From JANWVO01 sp964458495 (GTDB lineage Bacteria > Acidobacteriota > Terriglobia > Bryobacterales > Bryobacteraceae), in NCBI GenBank assembly GCA_964458495.1, contig CAYWJB010000001.1, positions 336,239 to 400,238 on the forward strand: 64,000 nt of DNA, read 5' to 3'. The notes beneath the pieces are model-generated. The model made no database searches, had not been told where the DNA came from, and worked only from the letters and a program-made list of their open reading frames with translations. Numbering within the stretch: position 1 is the stretch's first letter; the number at the start of each line of letters is the position of its first letter. Position numbers and translations under genes: made by a program. Below, one piece after another: positions 1 through 9,449 of the stretch.

Positions 1-410
1 ACGGCCAGAGTGAGCGGTCACCCCGTCGGGAGTCGCGCAACACGAGCTACCGTATACGGCGTTCTGCCGTCGCTCAATCGGCAACCTCAGCACGGTGCCG
101 CCCCCGGCGCAACCGCTCGCTCTCGCGGGCCTTCGGCCCGCTTCGCTCGCGCCTCTGACACTGTTTTAGCCGCGAACGGCGGCCGGCCTTCGCCAGAACG
201 GCGGCCAGAGTGAGCGGTTCCTCCGTTGCGACTCGCGCCACACGGGCGACCGTGTGCAGCCGTGAGCGGTCGCTCCGAAGGCAACCACGTCACGGCGCCT
301 CCCCCCGTTGGAACCGCTCGCTCTCGCGGGCCTTCGGCCCGCTTCGCTCGCGGCTCTGACACTGTTTTGGTCAGAGCCGCGAACGGCGGCCAGAGTGAGC
401 GGTCACCCCG
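1..410. repeat. tandem ~200-bp GC-rich palindromic repeat
   Basis: Two copies of a roughly 200-bp unit plus the start of a third. The box ggccagagtgagcggt occurs at 3-18, 203-218 and 388-403, and the perfect hairpin GCGGGCC-TTC-GGCCCGC at 125-141 and 326-342 (offset 201). Copy 2 has a second hairpin with 11-bp arms (350-360 and 370-380) and a 9-nt loop. Copy 1 has lost the 3' arm of that hairpin. The unit ends are also roughly inverted to each other (aaccgctcgct against agtgagcggt). It looks like a non-coding, structured intergenic repeat of the REP type. The first copy may begin before the window. Positions 411-534 hold nothing recognisable. Confidence 0.75.
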
Positions 411-534
411 CCGGGCTCTGCGCCAAAAACGCGGGAGGCCCGGATCCCAGGACATTCCGTCCTAACCACAGAACGCCTTGACTCGAAGTCTGCGAAACAA
501 AGGCCGATTTGCTAAACTGTCTGTTGAAGCGGGC

Positions 535-610
535 GGCCAGGTAGCTCAGTTGGTAGAGCGCGGCCCTGAAAAGGCCGGCGTCGGCGGTTCGAGTCCGTCC
601 CTGGCCACCA
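535..610 (+). tRNA. tRNA-Phe (GAA)
   Basis: A full cloverleaf can be drawn. Acceptor arms GGCCAGG and CCTGGCC, D arm GCTC/GAGC, anticodon stem CGGCC/GGCCG with loop CTGAAAA (anticodon GAA), T arm GGCGG-TTCGAGT-CCGTC, and an encoded ACCA end at 607-610. It lies just downstream of the palindromic repeat. The 148 bases after it, up to the end of the peptidase gene, show nothing recognisable. Confidence 0.95.
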
Positions 611-758
611 CCTTCCCACCGGCAGATTGCCCTTCCAAGACGCTTTGTAGCCGCCTGAACTCAAGCTGCCCCCGCCTGCAGCTGGATACGTCCACTGCCG
701 GCACGGGCGGCAGCCATGCCAGGATGCGGCTGCTGCACGAGGGCCGTGCCGGCGATCC

Positions 759-3518
759 CTACTCCTGCTCCTGTTCCGCGCCGCCCCGTGCTGCGGGTCC
801 GGGGAACCGGAACACGGCGTTCAGGAACGCCACGTTCAGCCCGTCGTGGAAGGCGCGGAAGTTCGGGTCCGCAGTGAAGCCCACCACGGCTCCCCGCCCC
901 TGATTGGAAACCACCAGGAAGGGCTTGTAGGCGAGTTGCTTCCTGTTCTCCTCCCACAGATATCCGGAGAGGAGCAGCTTGTCCGGCGCCTCGTAAATGA
1001 TGGCATTCACGCCGCGGTCCTTCTTGACCGGCGCGTAGATCGTGCGTCCATCCACCAGCACGTTCACCGTCTCCGGCAGTCCAGCCGTCACCCACGTTTC
1101 CGGATCCACGCGCGCCTGGACGATGACCCCTGCCACGGCATCCGGCAGCCGCGTCTCCGGCTCTACCGCCTTCTCGAAGTCCTCGTCCTTGACCAGCAGC
1201 TTGCCGGGCACCGGTCCCGCCGCAGGCACGGAGGGCGCTGCGGGCGCTGCTCCGGGCGCGGCGGGCGGCTGCGCGGAAGGCTTCGCCGCCTCCGCCGGAC
1301 GCGCGCCCGGCGCCGCCGCGCCCTCGCGCGCCAGTTGCTCCTGTTGCAGGGCCAGCAGGTTCACTTGGGGACTTGACAGCCATTGAAGCGCCCCGCCGAT
1401 GCCCACCACCACGCCTCCCTCCCGCACCCACTGCTGGAGGCGGGGCGCAGCGTTGTTCAATGCCGTCCCGTAACCTCCGCCGAAGCCCCCCGCGTCGGGC
1501 AGGATCAGCACGTGAAATTTGCTCAAGTCCGCCGAGGCGAGCGACGAGGCGCGAATCACGGTCACCGGATAGCCGAACTGCCGCTCCAGCACGAACCGCG
1601 TGGCGCCGGCGGCCAGCGAGGACACCGGGCTGTCCCACACCATCGCCACCCGCGGGCGCCGCACCACGCTCACATAATTGCTTCCGAAATCGATGCCATC
1701 TTCCACCCAGCTCGTGTTGGTGGCGGTCACCTCCGCGCCGCTCGACTCCGCGTAGCGAACCACTTTGTCGTGCAGGTCCGCGCCGTTCTGCTTCACGAGC
1801 ACGATCAGCGTACCGGACGGGAACTTCCGGCCGTTCTGCGTGAGCGCCTTGTTGGCAGTCAGCACCCGCAGCCCGCCGCGCAGCGCCGAGGCCAGGAACC
1901 GCCCGGCAGCCTGAGTCCCCCATGGCACCAGATACGCCACCTCGGCACGGCCGCTCACCGATCCCTTCGGGCGCCAGGGCGCCGTCACGGGCGTGGAAGC
2001 CACCGTGGCAGGCGTTGCCAGCCCGTCGCACTCCACGTTGAACATCAGCGGCAGGCTCCAGCCGGTGACGTCGTAGATCTCGTCCGGCAGTCCCTTCTTC
2101 CGCCTCCGCTCCTGCTCTTTCACGAACGATTCTTCCATCGGGACGCTCTTCTCCAGCAGCACGCGGATCAGGCGCTTCCGCGGCTGCGCCGCGCTCACCA
2201 GGTAGGACCCGGCAGGATATTTCTTCCCGCCAGCCTCGAAATCTGCGCCGGCGCGCCGCACCTCGATGCCGTGCTCGGCCAGGATGCCTGCCAGTTTGTC
2301 GGCGGCGCTCGCATCGCCGCGGCGTGCCAGCACGTACTCCTTCACCGGCTCGCTCCTGCCCTCCTCGACCGCCGTCACCTGATAACGCCAGAAACTGTCG
2401 AGCAACTCCGCGCGGCGCTGCGCCGCTGTCTCGCATGTGGCAATGGATGCGACGAAGTGCTTCCGCACGCTCTCCTGATAGCCGTACAGCGTGTCGTCGG
2501 AGCGCCGAACCACCAGTCCGCGCACGCTGGCGTTTTCGTACGTCATGCCCATGCCGCCGTAGAACCACGGCCAGGAGGCGCCGTATCCGGGGTAGAACTC
2601 GTCGAAGACTTCCCGCGTGAAGTAGGGCCAGCCCGCGCGGTCGAAGTACTTCGCGTTGTTCTGCCCGAACCACTGCATCTGCTTCTTCTGCTCCGCCGTG
2701 ATGTGCGGGTTGTAAGGCGGCGCGCCGGGCGTGAAGAAGTAGGTGGAGTTGGCCCCCATCTCATGCAGGTCCACCACCACGTGCGGGAGCCATTCCCGCA
2801 AGTAACGCACGCGCCCGAGCGTCTCCGGTTGCGTGAGGGCGAACCAGTCGCGGTTCATGTCGAACAGGTAATGGTTCGAGCGCCCGCCGGGCCAGGGCTC
2901 GGCGCGCTCGGCCGCCGACGGGTGCTCGTCCGGCTCCAGCCCAAGGTTCGTCACGAAATTGTGGATGAAGCGCGCCCTGCCGTCGGGGTTCTGCAGCGGA
3001 TCGAGGAGCACGACGACGTTCTTTCGAACCTGTTCGATCATCGCGTCGTTGCGCGCCGCCAGCAGGTGATAGGCGGTGAGCAGCGCCGCGTCGGGCGAGG
3101 AGATCTCGTTGCCGTGGACCCCGTACATCAGCGCGAGCACCGACGGCGAGGAGGCGGCCAGCTTCATCGCCTCCGCTTCGGGCGTCTTGCGCGGGTCCGC
3201 CAGCCGTTGCTGCGCGGCTTTGATCTCGGCCAGCCTGCGGATGTTGTCTTCCGAGGAGATGGCCGCATAAAACAGGCGCCGCCCCTCCCACGTCCGGCCG
3301 TAATCGAAGAGCTTGATGCGCGAGGGTGCGGCGGCAGCCAGCGCCTCGAAGTAGCGCACGATCTCTTCGGGCGTGGCGTGGCGCGTGCCCGGCTCAAAGC
3401 CCAGCGTCTTCTCCACAGTGGGAATGCCGGCCTCGTATTGGGCCCCGGGCCAGAACTCGAACTTCTGCGCAAAAACAGCGGCGGCGGAAAGCGCCAGCAG
3501 GAACAGCCTTCTGTACAT
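759..3518 (-). CDS. secreted M14-family zinc carboxypeptidase
   Basis: A 919-residue protein with a Sec-type signal (about 1-17, ending VFAQ). Residues about 45-340 form a peptidase M14 domain: the zinc pair HGNE is at H135/E138, the third ligand lies in VVDLHEMG at H252, and the likely catalytic Glu is E328 in MTYENAS. The remaining ~500 residues are larger than a plain carboxypeptidase. One stretch (near VAMVWDSPVSS and LILPDAGGFGGG) looks like a class I glutamine-amidotransferase or DJ-1-like fold, as in other large bacterial M14 proteins, and a Pro/Ala-rich linker follows near 745-775. Probable role: periplasmic or extracellular peptide trimming. The start is the ATG directly before the signal peptide. 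It stands alone, 51 bp downstream of the Dabb gene. Confidence 0.88.
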   Translation of the reverse strand: MYRRLFLLALSAAAVFAQKFEFWPGAQYEAGIPTVEKTLGFEPGTRHATPEEIVRYFEALAAAAPSRIKLFDYGRTWEGRRLFYAAISSEDNIRRLAEIKAAQQRLADPRKTPEAEAMKLAASSPSVLALMYGVHGNEISSPDAALLTAYHLLAARNDAMIEQVRKNVVVLLDPLQNPDGRARFIHNFVTNLGLEPDEHPSAAERAEPWPGGRSNHYLFDMNRDWFALTQPETLGRVRYLREWLPHVVVDLHEMGANSTYFFTPGAPPYNPHITAEQKKQMQWFGQNNAKYFDRAGWPYFTREVFDEFYPGYGASWPWFYGGMGMTYENASVRGLVVRRSDDTLYGYQESVRKHFVASIATCETAAQRRAELLDSFWRYQVTAVEEGRSEPVKEYVLARRGDASAADKLAGILAEHGIEVRRAGADFEAGGKKYPAGSYLVSAAQPRKRLIRVLLEKSVPMEESFVKEQERRRKKGLPDEIYDVTGWSLPLMFNVECDGLATPATVASTPVTAPWRPKGSVSGRAEVAYLVPWGTQAAGRFLASALRGGLRVLTANKALTQNGRKFPSGTLIVLVKQNGADLHDKVVRYAESSGAEVTATNTSWVEDGIDFGSNYVSVVRRPRVAMVWDSPVSSLAAGATRFVLERQFGYPVTVIRASSLASADLSKFHVLILPDAGGFGGGYGTALNNAAPRLQQWVREGGVVVGIGGALQWLSSPQVNLLALQQEQLAREGAAAPGARPAEAAKPSAQPPAAPGAAPAAPSVPAAGPVPGKLLVKDEDFEKAVEPETRLPDAVAGVIVQARVDPETWVTAGLPETVNVLVDGRTIYAPVKKDRGVNAIIYEAPDKLLLSGYLWEENRKQLAYKPFLVVSNQGRGAVVGFTADPNFRAFHDGLNVAFLNAVFRFPGPAARGGAEQEQE

Positions 3519-3569
3519 AAACTCCAGAATACAATCCCGGAGCCGGGCTGCCGCGCCGCCGGGCGCGCC

Positions 3570-4004
3570 TCAGTTCGTGATGTCGTGCGTGTAGGAGTAC
3601 CCGCGGATCGGCAAGTAGATGTTGTCGGCCCACGCGCGGTGCGCAGGGTGGTCCTCGTACGCCTTGAACGCGGCTTCGTTTTCGAACTCGATCACGAAGG
3701 CGTCGGTCATCGGCCGCATGCGGAACGAGCCGTCCGCCTGCCGCTCTGCCCGCGTGCCCTGCACCTTCATCGGCTTCAGCCAGATGTTGCGGACGCCCGG
3801 AATCTCGGCGGCCATCTTCTCGACGCCTTCCAGCACCGCCTGTTTCTGCTCTTCCGTCGTGCCGTCGCGGTAGTACAGCGTCACCACATGCAGGACGGTC
3901 TTCGGTTTGCCGTACTTATTGGCCGCCGCCTGCAGCCCGGCGCCCAGCGCCAGCAACAGCGCAGCCGCCGCCCAGCCTTTCCATCCCGGATTCCTGATTT
4001 GCAT
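3570..4004 (-). CDS. exported Dabb (stress-responsive A/B barrel) protein
   Basis: A 144-residue protein. Residues 1-27 are a hydrophobic export signal (WAAAALLLALGAGLQAAA). The rest matches the Dabb fold: a VLHVVTLYYRDG strand, a helix with EEQKQAVLEGVEKM, then DAFVIEFENEAAFKAYEDHPAHRAW, the usual Dabb signature. Family members are dimeric ferredoxin-like barrels of mostly unknown function. A good Shine-Dalgarno (GGAAGGAGAGG) precedes this ATG, which supports the start even though the first ~89 nt overlap the preceding gene in another frame. It is the last gene of the string running down from the FAH gene. Confidence 0.8.
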   Translation of the reverse strand: MQIRNPGWKGWAAAALLLALGAGLQAAANKYGKPKTVLHVVTLYYRDGTTEEQKQAVLEGVEKMAAEIPGVRNIWLKPMKVQGTRAERQADGSFRMRPMTDAFVIEFENEAAFKAYEDHPAHRAWADNIYLPIRGYSYTHDITN

Positions 4005-4401
4005 CCAACCTCTCCTTCCGGATCACAATTCCCGGCAGCCCCGACCAGTCTTCGCATAGCACGATCGAATTGGCCGGATTGCGCGGGTCATACTTCACAT
4101 TCACGGGTCCTGCCAGACGCGCCGGGTCTTCCGGCAGCAGCGCCCGCAGCGCGGAGACGTCCTGCGAGGCGAAGTAGGCCACGCCGCTCAGTTCGTATTG
4201 GTAGTGGATCAGGTCCGTCCCGGCGTCCAGCACCAGGCCTTCCACCGTCCGCTGCCAGCGGTTCAGCGCCACGCGCCTCCGCCTCTCCTTCTCCGCGGGC
4301 GTCAACCGCCTGCGGTAGACGATCCACGCGGCCAGCGCCACCAGCCCGGCCCCGGCCAGCAAGCCGCCCGCCAGGCGGGGATCGGCCCAAATCACATCCA
4401 T
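3916..4401 (-). CDS. small single-pass membrane protein of unknown function
   Basis: A 161-residue ORF read from the ATG at 4401 (MDVIWADPRL). It has one N-terminal transmembrane segment (about 10-29, LLAGAGLVALAAWIVYRRR), a basic stretch, then a soluble domain (WQRTVEGLVLDAGTDLIHY... PVNVKYDPRNPANSIVLCEDWSG). The VKYDPRNPxxSxL wording resembles DUF3592-type proteins, but I do not claim the family. Its 3' end overlaps the Dabb gene by 89 nt in a different frame, so the last ~30 residues are low-complexity by necessity. It starts 11 bp downstream of the FAH stop and is probably co-transcribed. The main doubt is the true C-terminus. Confidence 0.6.
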   Translation of the reverse strand: MDVIWADPRLAGGLLAGAGLVALAAWIVYRRRLTPAEKERRRRVALNRWQRTVEGLVLDAGTDLIHYQYELSGVAYFASQDVSALRALLPEDPARLAGPVNVKYDPRNPANSIVLCEDWSGLPGIVIRKERLDANQESGMERLGGGCAVAGAGRRAAGGGQ

Positions 4402-4412
4402 ATGAGATTGTT

Positions 4413-5204
4413 TTACACCTTTTTCGCCGGATCCGTATCCTCGACGATGCGGTTTTCCAGCCTGCCGAGGCCCGGGATCTCCACTTCCACCACGTCTCCG
4501 GGCTCCACGGCGCCTACGCCCGGCGGCGTCCCGGCAGCGATCAGGTCGCCCGGCTCCAGCGTCAGGAACGACGTGATATAGGCGATCAGCTGCGGCACAC
4601 CGAAGATCATCCCGGTGACGGAAGCGTCCTGGCGCACTTCGCCGTTGACCCGGGATATGATGCGCAGATCCTCGAACCGCACCTGCTCCTTCGGCACCCA
4701 GCACGGACCCACGGGGCAGAACGTGTCGCTGCCCTTGGCCCGCGTCCACTGCCCGTCCTTCTTCTGCCAGTCGCGCGCGGTGATGTCGTCGAGCACCGTG
4801 TAGCCCGCCACGACCTCCCACGCCTCGGCCTCGCTCACGCGGCGCGCCCGCCGCCCCACCACCAGCGCCAGCTCGCCTTCGTAAGAGAGCTTCTCGACGC
4901 CGCGGGGCCGCACCACGGGCGCGCGGTGCCCGTTCAGGGAAGACGGCGGCTTCAGGAACAGCAGCGGCTCGGAAGGCACCTCGTTGCCGAGCTCGCGGGC
5001 GTGCTCCGCGTAGTTCCTGCCCACGCAGACGATCTTCGACGGACACACGGGCGGCAGGAAGCGCACATCGTCCACCCGGTAGCTGGCGCCTGCGGGCGTC
5101 ACGAAACGGTTCCCTTCCAGCCGCCCGCCCAGCACGCCCGGATGATGGTCAGGCGCATTCATGGGCACGGCGGGGTCACGGGCAATTCTGGCGTAGTAGG
5201 GCAT
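4413..5204 (-). CDS. fumarylacetoacetate hydrolase (FAH) family protein
   Basis: A 263-residue protein with the FAH-family core: KIVCVGRNYAEHARELG near 56-72, FLKPPSSLNG, the metal-binding Glu region YEGELALVVG, and GYTVLDDITARDWQ with a further acidic ligand. FAH-fold enzymes cleave or hydrate 2-oxo acids such as acylpyruvates and 2-hydroxyhepta-dienedioates; the substrate cannot be set from sequence. Length is normal for the short acylpyruvase/isomerase-like branch. It lies 5 bp downstream of the fibronectin-domain lipoprotein and 11 bp upstream of the next gene, so co-transcription is likely. No signal peptide, hence cytoplasmic. Confidence 0.88.
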   Translation of the reverse strand: MPYYARIARDPAVPMNAPDHHPGVLGGRLEGNRFVTPAGASYRVDDVRFLPPVCPSKIVCVGRNYAEHARELGNEVPSEPLLFLKPPSSLNGHRAPVVRPRGVEKLSYEGELALVVGRRARRVSEAEAWEVVAGYTVLDDITARDWQKKDGQWTRAKGSDTFCPVGPCWVPKEQVRFEDLRIISRVNGEVRQDASVTGMIFGVPQLIAYITSFLTLEPGDLIAAGTPPGVGAVEPGDVVEVEIPGLGRLENRIVEDTDPAKKV

Positions 5205-5209
5205 CTCTT

Positions 5210-6186
5210 CTATGGTGCGACGATTTCCACCGGCTCGCAGGGGCGGCTTTCATTGCCCTTCTCGTCGATGGCGGACACGGCGTAGCGGTAGCGTTTGCCC
5301 GGCACCGCTGTGCGGTCGCTGAACGTCGACGACGGACCCGGCTCGCCGAGCCGTCGCAACTCGCCGTCCTCCTCGGCGCGCCACACCTGGTAGGCGCGGA
5401 AATCCTCCTCGCGGTTCCGGTCCCAGTTCAGTTCGATCGAGCCCGTCCCCGCCAGCACCCGAAGCCCGGCAGGTGGAGCGGGCGGGAAGGTGTCCTCGTA
5501 TTCGATCCGCACCGGCGCCGTGCGTTCACTCAACGCCGGCGCCGCACCGGTTTGCGCCACCTGCTCGACCGCGTATTCGTAGGCCTGTCCGAACCTCGCG
5601 CCGCGGTCCAGCCATTCCCGCTGCTCCACCTCCCCCGCCTGTTCGAACTCCGCGTCTGACTTGCGAAACACACGCCACCGCGCGCCCTCGCCTTCCCACG
5701 TCACGCGGATGCCTTCCGGGGTCCCTTCCGCGCGCAGCCCGCGCGGCGTCGCGGGCGGCGCAATGATCCTCAGCACGAGCAGGTTCGACCACTCCGAGAA
5801 TCTGCCGCGCGGCCCCCTCGTCCTCACCCCAAAAACCATCTCCTTGCCTGCCCATGCCATCGCCGGCACGCTCAGCCGGGCCACACCCTCGCGCACCTCC
5901 GGAGCAGGCAGCCGCACGCTTCCTGCCAGCCAGGCGCCCATGTCGAAGCCGCCCTGCGGATTCTCGCCGGCTCGCAGTTCAATCTCAGGAGGCGCCTTTA
6001 ACAGCAGGTCCTCGGTGGTCTTCTGCGGAACCGTGAACTGCAACAACACCGCTTCGCCCCGCTGGAACCCGCTCAGGTCCTGCACTGCCTCCGGAATCAT
6101 CAGCGCCGGGGGGAGCGGATCTCCCGTGTATCCGCAGCCGCCCAGAAGAGCGGCGGCGAGGCAGGGCAGGAAGCGGCGCGGAGCGG

Positions 6187-6190
<4 letters not shown>
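5210..6190 (-). CDS. fibronectin type III-like lipoprotein
   Basis: A 326-residue protein with a lipoprotein signal: MTAPRRFLPCLAAALLGGCG, lipobox LGGC with Cys19. The mature part begins GYTGDPLPPAL and contains two fibronectin type III-like modules (around 130-220 and 225-325), recognisable by PPATPRGLRAEG, APPAGLRVLAGTGSIELNWDRN and YRYAVSAIDEKGNES. Such modules bind other proteins or polysaccharides, so an outer-envelope location is likely. Its ATG overlaps the hslU stop by 4 bp, suggesting translational coupling, although no functional link between the two is known. Confidence 0.82.
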
Positions 6191-7545
<1,355 letters not shown>

Positions 7546-7547
7546 TG

Positions 7548-8087
7548 TCAGCCGATCTCCTGGATCTGGAAATTGTGGTTGGTGTAAATGCAGATGTCGG
7601 CGGCGATCGTCATCGCCTTTTCGGCAATGGCGCGCGCATCCAGATCCGTGTTCTCCAGCAGAGCCCGCGCCGCCGCCTGCGCAATGGTGCCGCCGCTGCC
7701 GATGGCGGCGCAGTCCGAGTCCGGCTCAATCACGTCGCCATTGCCGCTGAGCAGGTAGACGTGCTCGCCGTCGGCGACCAGCAGCAGAGCCTCCAGATGA
7801 CGCAGCACGCGGTCCGTGCGCCAGTCCTTGGCCAGTTCCACCACGCTGCGCGGCAGGTTCCCGTTGAACTGTTCCAGCTTCGACTCGAAGCGCGCGAACA
7901 GCGCGAAGGCGTCCGCCGTGGAGCCGGCGAAGCCCGCCACGATCCTGTCCTTGTGCAGACGCCGCAGCTTGTTGGCCCGCGCCTTCAGCACTTCGGCGCC
8001 AAGCGTCACCTGCCCGTCGCCGGCCATGACCGTCTTGCCGTTGCGGCGCACCACCAGAATGGTTGTCCCGTGAATCCGTGATTTCAT
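7548..8087 (-). CDS. hslV: HslV, proteolytic subunit of HslUV
   Basis: A 179-residue N-terminal threonine peptidase. The ATG at 8087 gives MKSRIHG followed by TTILVVRR, so the seven-residue propeptide would be removed to expose Thr8, the nucleophile. The GDGQVTLG and GSGGTIAQAAARALL motifs are typical of HslV. The frame stays open upstream, but a longer product would put extra sequence in front of the propeptide and overlap the regulator gene, so I reject it. The region before the ATG reads gatcctcc and lacks a Shine-Dalgarno. The NtrC-type regulator ends 34 bp upstream on the same strand. Confidence 0.96.
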   Translation of the reverse strand: MKSRIHGTTILVVRRNGKTVMAGDGQVTLGAEVLKARANKLRRLHKDRIVAGFAGSTADAFALFARFESKLEQFNGNLPRSVVELAKDWRTDRVLRHLEALLLVADGEHVYLLSGNGDVIEPDSDCAAIGSGGTIAQAAARALLENTDLDARAIAEKAMTIAADICIYTNHNFQIQEIG

Positions 8088-8121
8088 GGAGGATCCGACA
8101 ACCCCAGTGTAGCGCGGCCTT

Positions 8122-9435
8122 TCAGGCCAGCCCCATCCGTTCGAGCTTCCGGTACAGCGTCTTGCGCTCGATGCCCAGAATGCGCGCCGCGCGGCTCTTG
8201 TTGCCGCCCGTCGCCGCCAGCACCTTGCGGATCTGCTCGGCTTCCGCCTCGGCCAGCGTCTCGCCCGGCTCCTCTTTCGGGCTCGAGGCGCGGATCGCCT
8301 CCTCCACCGCATCCTCGGTGATCCTCCCGCCCGGCGCCAGGATCACCAGCCGCTCGATCATGTGCTGCAACTGCCGCACATTGCCCGGCCAGTCGTACTC
8401 GCTCAGCGCCCGCAGGCCGCTTTCCGTGATCCGCGCGTCCAGCCCGTAGCGTTCGTTGTAGCGCTTCAGAAACGCCGCCGCCAGCAGCGGGATGTCGCCG
8501 CGCCGCTCGCGCAGCGGCGGCACCAGGATCCGCACCACGTCCAGCCGGTACCAGAGATCCTCGCGGAACTTCCCCTCCTCCACCATCTTCCTCAGGTCGC
8601 GGTTGGTCGCGGCCAGAATGCGCACGTCCACCTTTTTCGGGCGCGAGGAGCCCAGCGGCCGGACTTCCTTTTCCTGCAAAAAGCGCAAAAGCTTCAGCTG
8701 GAAATTCAGGTCGATTTCGCCGATCTCGTCCAGAAATACGGTGCCGCCGTTGGCCGCCTCGAACACGCCCGTGCGATCCCGGTCCGCGCCCGTGTAGGCG
8801 CCGCGCATGGCGCCGAAGAGCTCGCTTTCGATCAGCGTGGGCGCCAGAGAGGCGCAATCGACGGGGATGAACGGCATCGAGGCGCGCGGCGAATTGGAGT
8901 GAATCATGTGCGCGATCAGCTCCTTGCCGGTGCCCGTCTCGCCCTCGATCAGCACCAGCGCCTCGGTGGGCGCCACGCGCGAGATCGTCTTGTAGATCTC
9001 CACCATTTTCGGCGCGCTGCCGATCATCTCCGTCGGCAGCGGCTCTTCCGGCTCCACCTCGTCGTCATCTTCGGCAGCGACACCCTCGGCGCGTTTCAGG
9101 ATCTTCAGCAGCTCGTCCAGCTCGAAGGGCTTGGCGATGTAATCGTAGGCGCCGCCCCTGGTGGCAGCCATCACCGTCTCCATGCTGCCGCGCGCCGACA
9201 TCAGGATCACCTTCGCCTGTGGCGAGGATTGCCGCGCCGCGTGCAGAATGTCGATCCCGGTGCGGTCGTCGATGTAGATGTCGCTCACCACCAGCGGATA
9301 CGCGCCCCGCGCCAGACGCTCCAGCGCCTCCCGCGTCGACGCCACAGCCTCCACCGCATAGCCTTCCAGTTCCAGGAAGGTCGCAAGCGTCGAGCGCACG
9401 GCAGCGTCGTCTTCCACCAGCAGAAGAGGGGTCAT
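8122..9435 (-). CDS. NtrC-family sigma-54-dependent response regulator
   Basis: A 437-residue regulator. The receiver domain (1-115) has the acidic pair E8/D9-D10, phosphoacceptor D52 and K102. The AAA+ domain (about 135-370) has Walker A GETGTGKE (165-172), the sigma-54 contact loop as GAYTGA (212-217; Tyr in place of Phe, a known variant), and Walker B with D236/E237. The C-terminus (about 395-437) is a Fis-type helix-turn-helix (NKSRAARILGIERKTLYRKLERMG). It should activate sigma-54 promoters on phosphorylation. The kinase gene ends 14 bp upstream, so the two form a pair. Start chosen at MTPLLLVEDD, where the receiver begins. Confidence 0.95.
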   Translation of the reverse strand: MTPLLLVEDDAAVRSTLATFLELEGYAVEAVASTREALERLARGAYPLVVSDIYIDDRTGIDILHAARQSSPQAKVILMSARGSMETVMAATRGGAYDYIAKPFELDELLKILKRAEGVAAEDDDEVEPEEPLPTEMIGSAPKMVEIYKTISRVAPTEALVLIEGETGTGKELIAHMIHSNSPRASMPFIPVDCASLAPTLIESELFGAMRGAYTGADRDRTGVFEAANGGTVFLDEIGEIDLNFQLKLLRFLQEKEVRPLGSSRPKKVDVRILAATNRDLRKMVEEGKFREDLWYRLDVVRILVPPLRERRGDIPLLAAAFLKRYNERYGLDARITESGLRALSEYDWPGNVRQLQHMIERLVILAPGGRITEDAVEEAIRASSPKEEPGETLAEAEAEQIRKVLAATGGNKSRAARILGIERKTLYRKLERMGLA

Positions 9436-9449
9436 GCCAGAAGTCCAGT

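Noticed and set aside
10..465. ORFs in the repeat region on both strands
   Set aside because: They translate the palindromic repeat; the same peptide phrases appear in both directions.
1383..5285. A 1300-codon plus-strand open frame
   Set aside because: High-GC shadow of the M14 peptidase, Dabb and FAH genes; no family motif and composition dominated by His, Arg and Ala.
8088..8312. A longer N-terminus for HslV
   Set aside because: It would overlap the regulator and bury the short propeptide before Thr8.
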